NCBI GenBank assembly: GCA_002473165.1
Contig: DKSD01000096.1
Coordinates: forward strand, 1-30,269
From: Succinatimonas sp. UBA7265
GTDB taxonomy: Bacteria; Pseudomonadota; Gammaproteobacteria; Enterobacterales; Succinivibrionaceae
Direction of reading: 5' to 3'
Length of the DNA: 30,269 bases
Numbering within the stretch: the stretch's first letter is position 1; every line of letters begins with the position of its first letter. The notes under the pieces were generated by a model. The model was not told the origin of the DNA. It ran no database searches and was given only the letters and a program-made list of their open reading frames with translations. Below, piece after piece: positions 30,086-30,269 of this stretch. Position numbers and translations under genes: made by a program.

Positions 30086-30269
30086 AGGCGGAACGCCCGT
30101 TCTGCCGCAACCTTGCCAAAGAGCGCCTTAAGGCGCCGCATCCTCCGATGTCAGATTCAAAACCTTTTATGCAGCTCTTTATGCCCCTGGGGCTGGTGCG
30201 CAGCTGCGGAACCTCAAGAGACATGCGTTTTCACTGAAGCCTTTATAACCCAAAAGTAGACAACAATGC
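30086..30269 (+). other. Gene-free stretch with two short inverted repeats, probably a 5' leader
   Basis: From the start of the unknown minus-strand gene at 29922 to the window end no gene is seen. After the candidate promoter there is GGCGGAACG / CGTTCTGCC (about 30088-30106, with one G-T pair) and the palindrome GCGCCTTAAGGCGC (30123-30136). A 29-codon ORF at 30148 has no ribosome binding site. The stretch is most likely the upstream region of the next plus-strand gene. Confidence 0.35.

Noticed and set aside
30148..30237. A 29-codon ORF near the right edge as another leader peptide
   Set aside because: No ribosome binding site (the upstream bases are CCTCC), no clear run of one amino acid, and no terminator is visible before the window ends.
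1..30269. CRISPR array, insertion sequence, phage or toxin-antitoxin module
   Set aside because: I saw no regular direct repeats, no transposase-like ORF and no terminal inverted repeats; base composition and codon use look even across the window.

Overview
The window looks like an ordinary chromosomal segment of a flagellated, fairly GC-rich gammaproteobacterium. The best evidence is gene order: rlmN, rodZ, ispG, hisS, yfgM, bamB and der run in the order known from E. coli, with the end of a PepB-type aminopeptidase just before them. A sigma-54-linked flagellar kinase/activator pair of the FlrB/FlrC (FleS/FleR) type also points to a polar-flagellum gammaproteobacterium. I cannot name a genus. 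I saw no insertion sequence, phage gene, CRISPR array, tRNA or rRNA.

Layout. Bases 1-2514 hold the PepB 3' end, a sirtuin (CobB), a small membrane protein and a Sel1-repeat lipoprotein. A promoter near 2548-2577 starts the rlmN-rodZ-ispG-hisS-yfgM-bamB run, followed by der behind a hairpin that covers its ribosome binding site. A bidirectional terminator (11933-11961) separates der from a minus-strand sulfur amino acid operon: two NlpA/MetQ-family periplasmic binding proteins with methionine sulfoxide reductase A between them. After a divergent C26 peptidase comes a minus-strand flagellar operon, fliS - fliT-like - maf (flagellin glycosylation), then a 46-residue Arg-rich small gene. On the plus strand follow purL, a LysR regulator, a DMT permease behind a CRP-like site, two tandem paralogous small two-TM proteins, the flagellar two-component pair, a DctP-type binding protein, and at the end a minus-strand unknown gene.

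The most interesting element is the leader of the metQ-msrA-metQ operon (about 14266-14486, minus strand). It has a sigma-70-like promoter and a 30-codon leader ORF with a good ribosome binding site and seven consecutive Met/Cys codons (M-C-M-C-C-M-C, residues 12-18). An 11-bp perfect terminator hairpin with a T-tract lies just before the first structural gene, and a candidate antiterminator pairing can be drawn by eye. This is the layout of classical ribosome-mediated transcription attenuation, here apparently sensing charged Met- and/or Cys-tRNA. In enteric gammaproteobacteria methionine genes are usually controlled by the MetJ repressor, so this would be an unusual sulfur amino acid switch.

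A second theme is a sigma-54 circuit. Consensus or near-consensus -24/-12 elements lie before fliS, before the second two-TM small protein and before flrB. The FlrC-like activator encoded in the window has an intact GAFTGA loop and could drive all three. This would tie the unknown small membrane protein, and possibly the DctP protein at the end of the flrBC operon, to the flagellar regulon. Other oddities are a coiled-coil C-terminal extension on BamB, a long N-terminal extension on RodZ, and an apparent excess of GATC sites.
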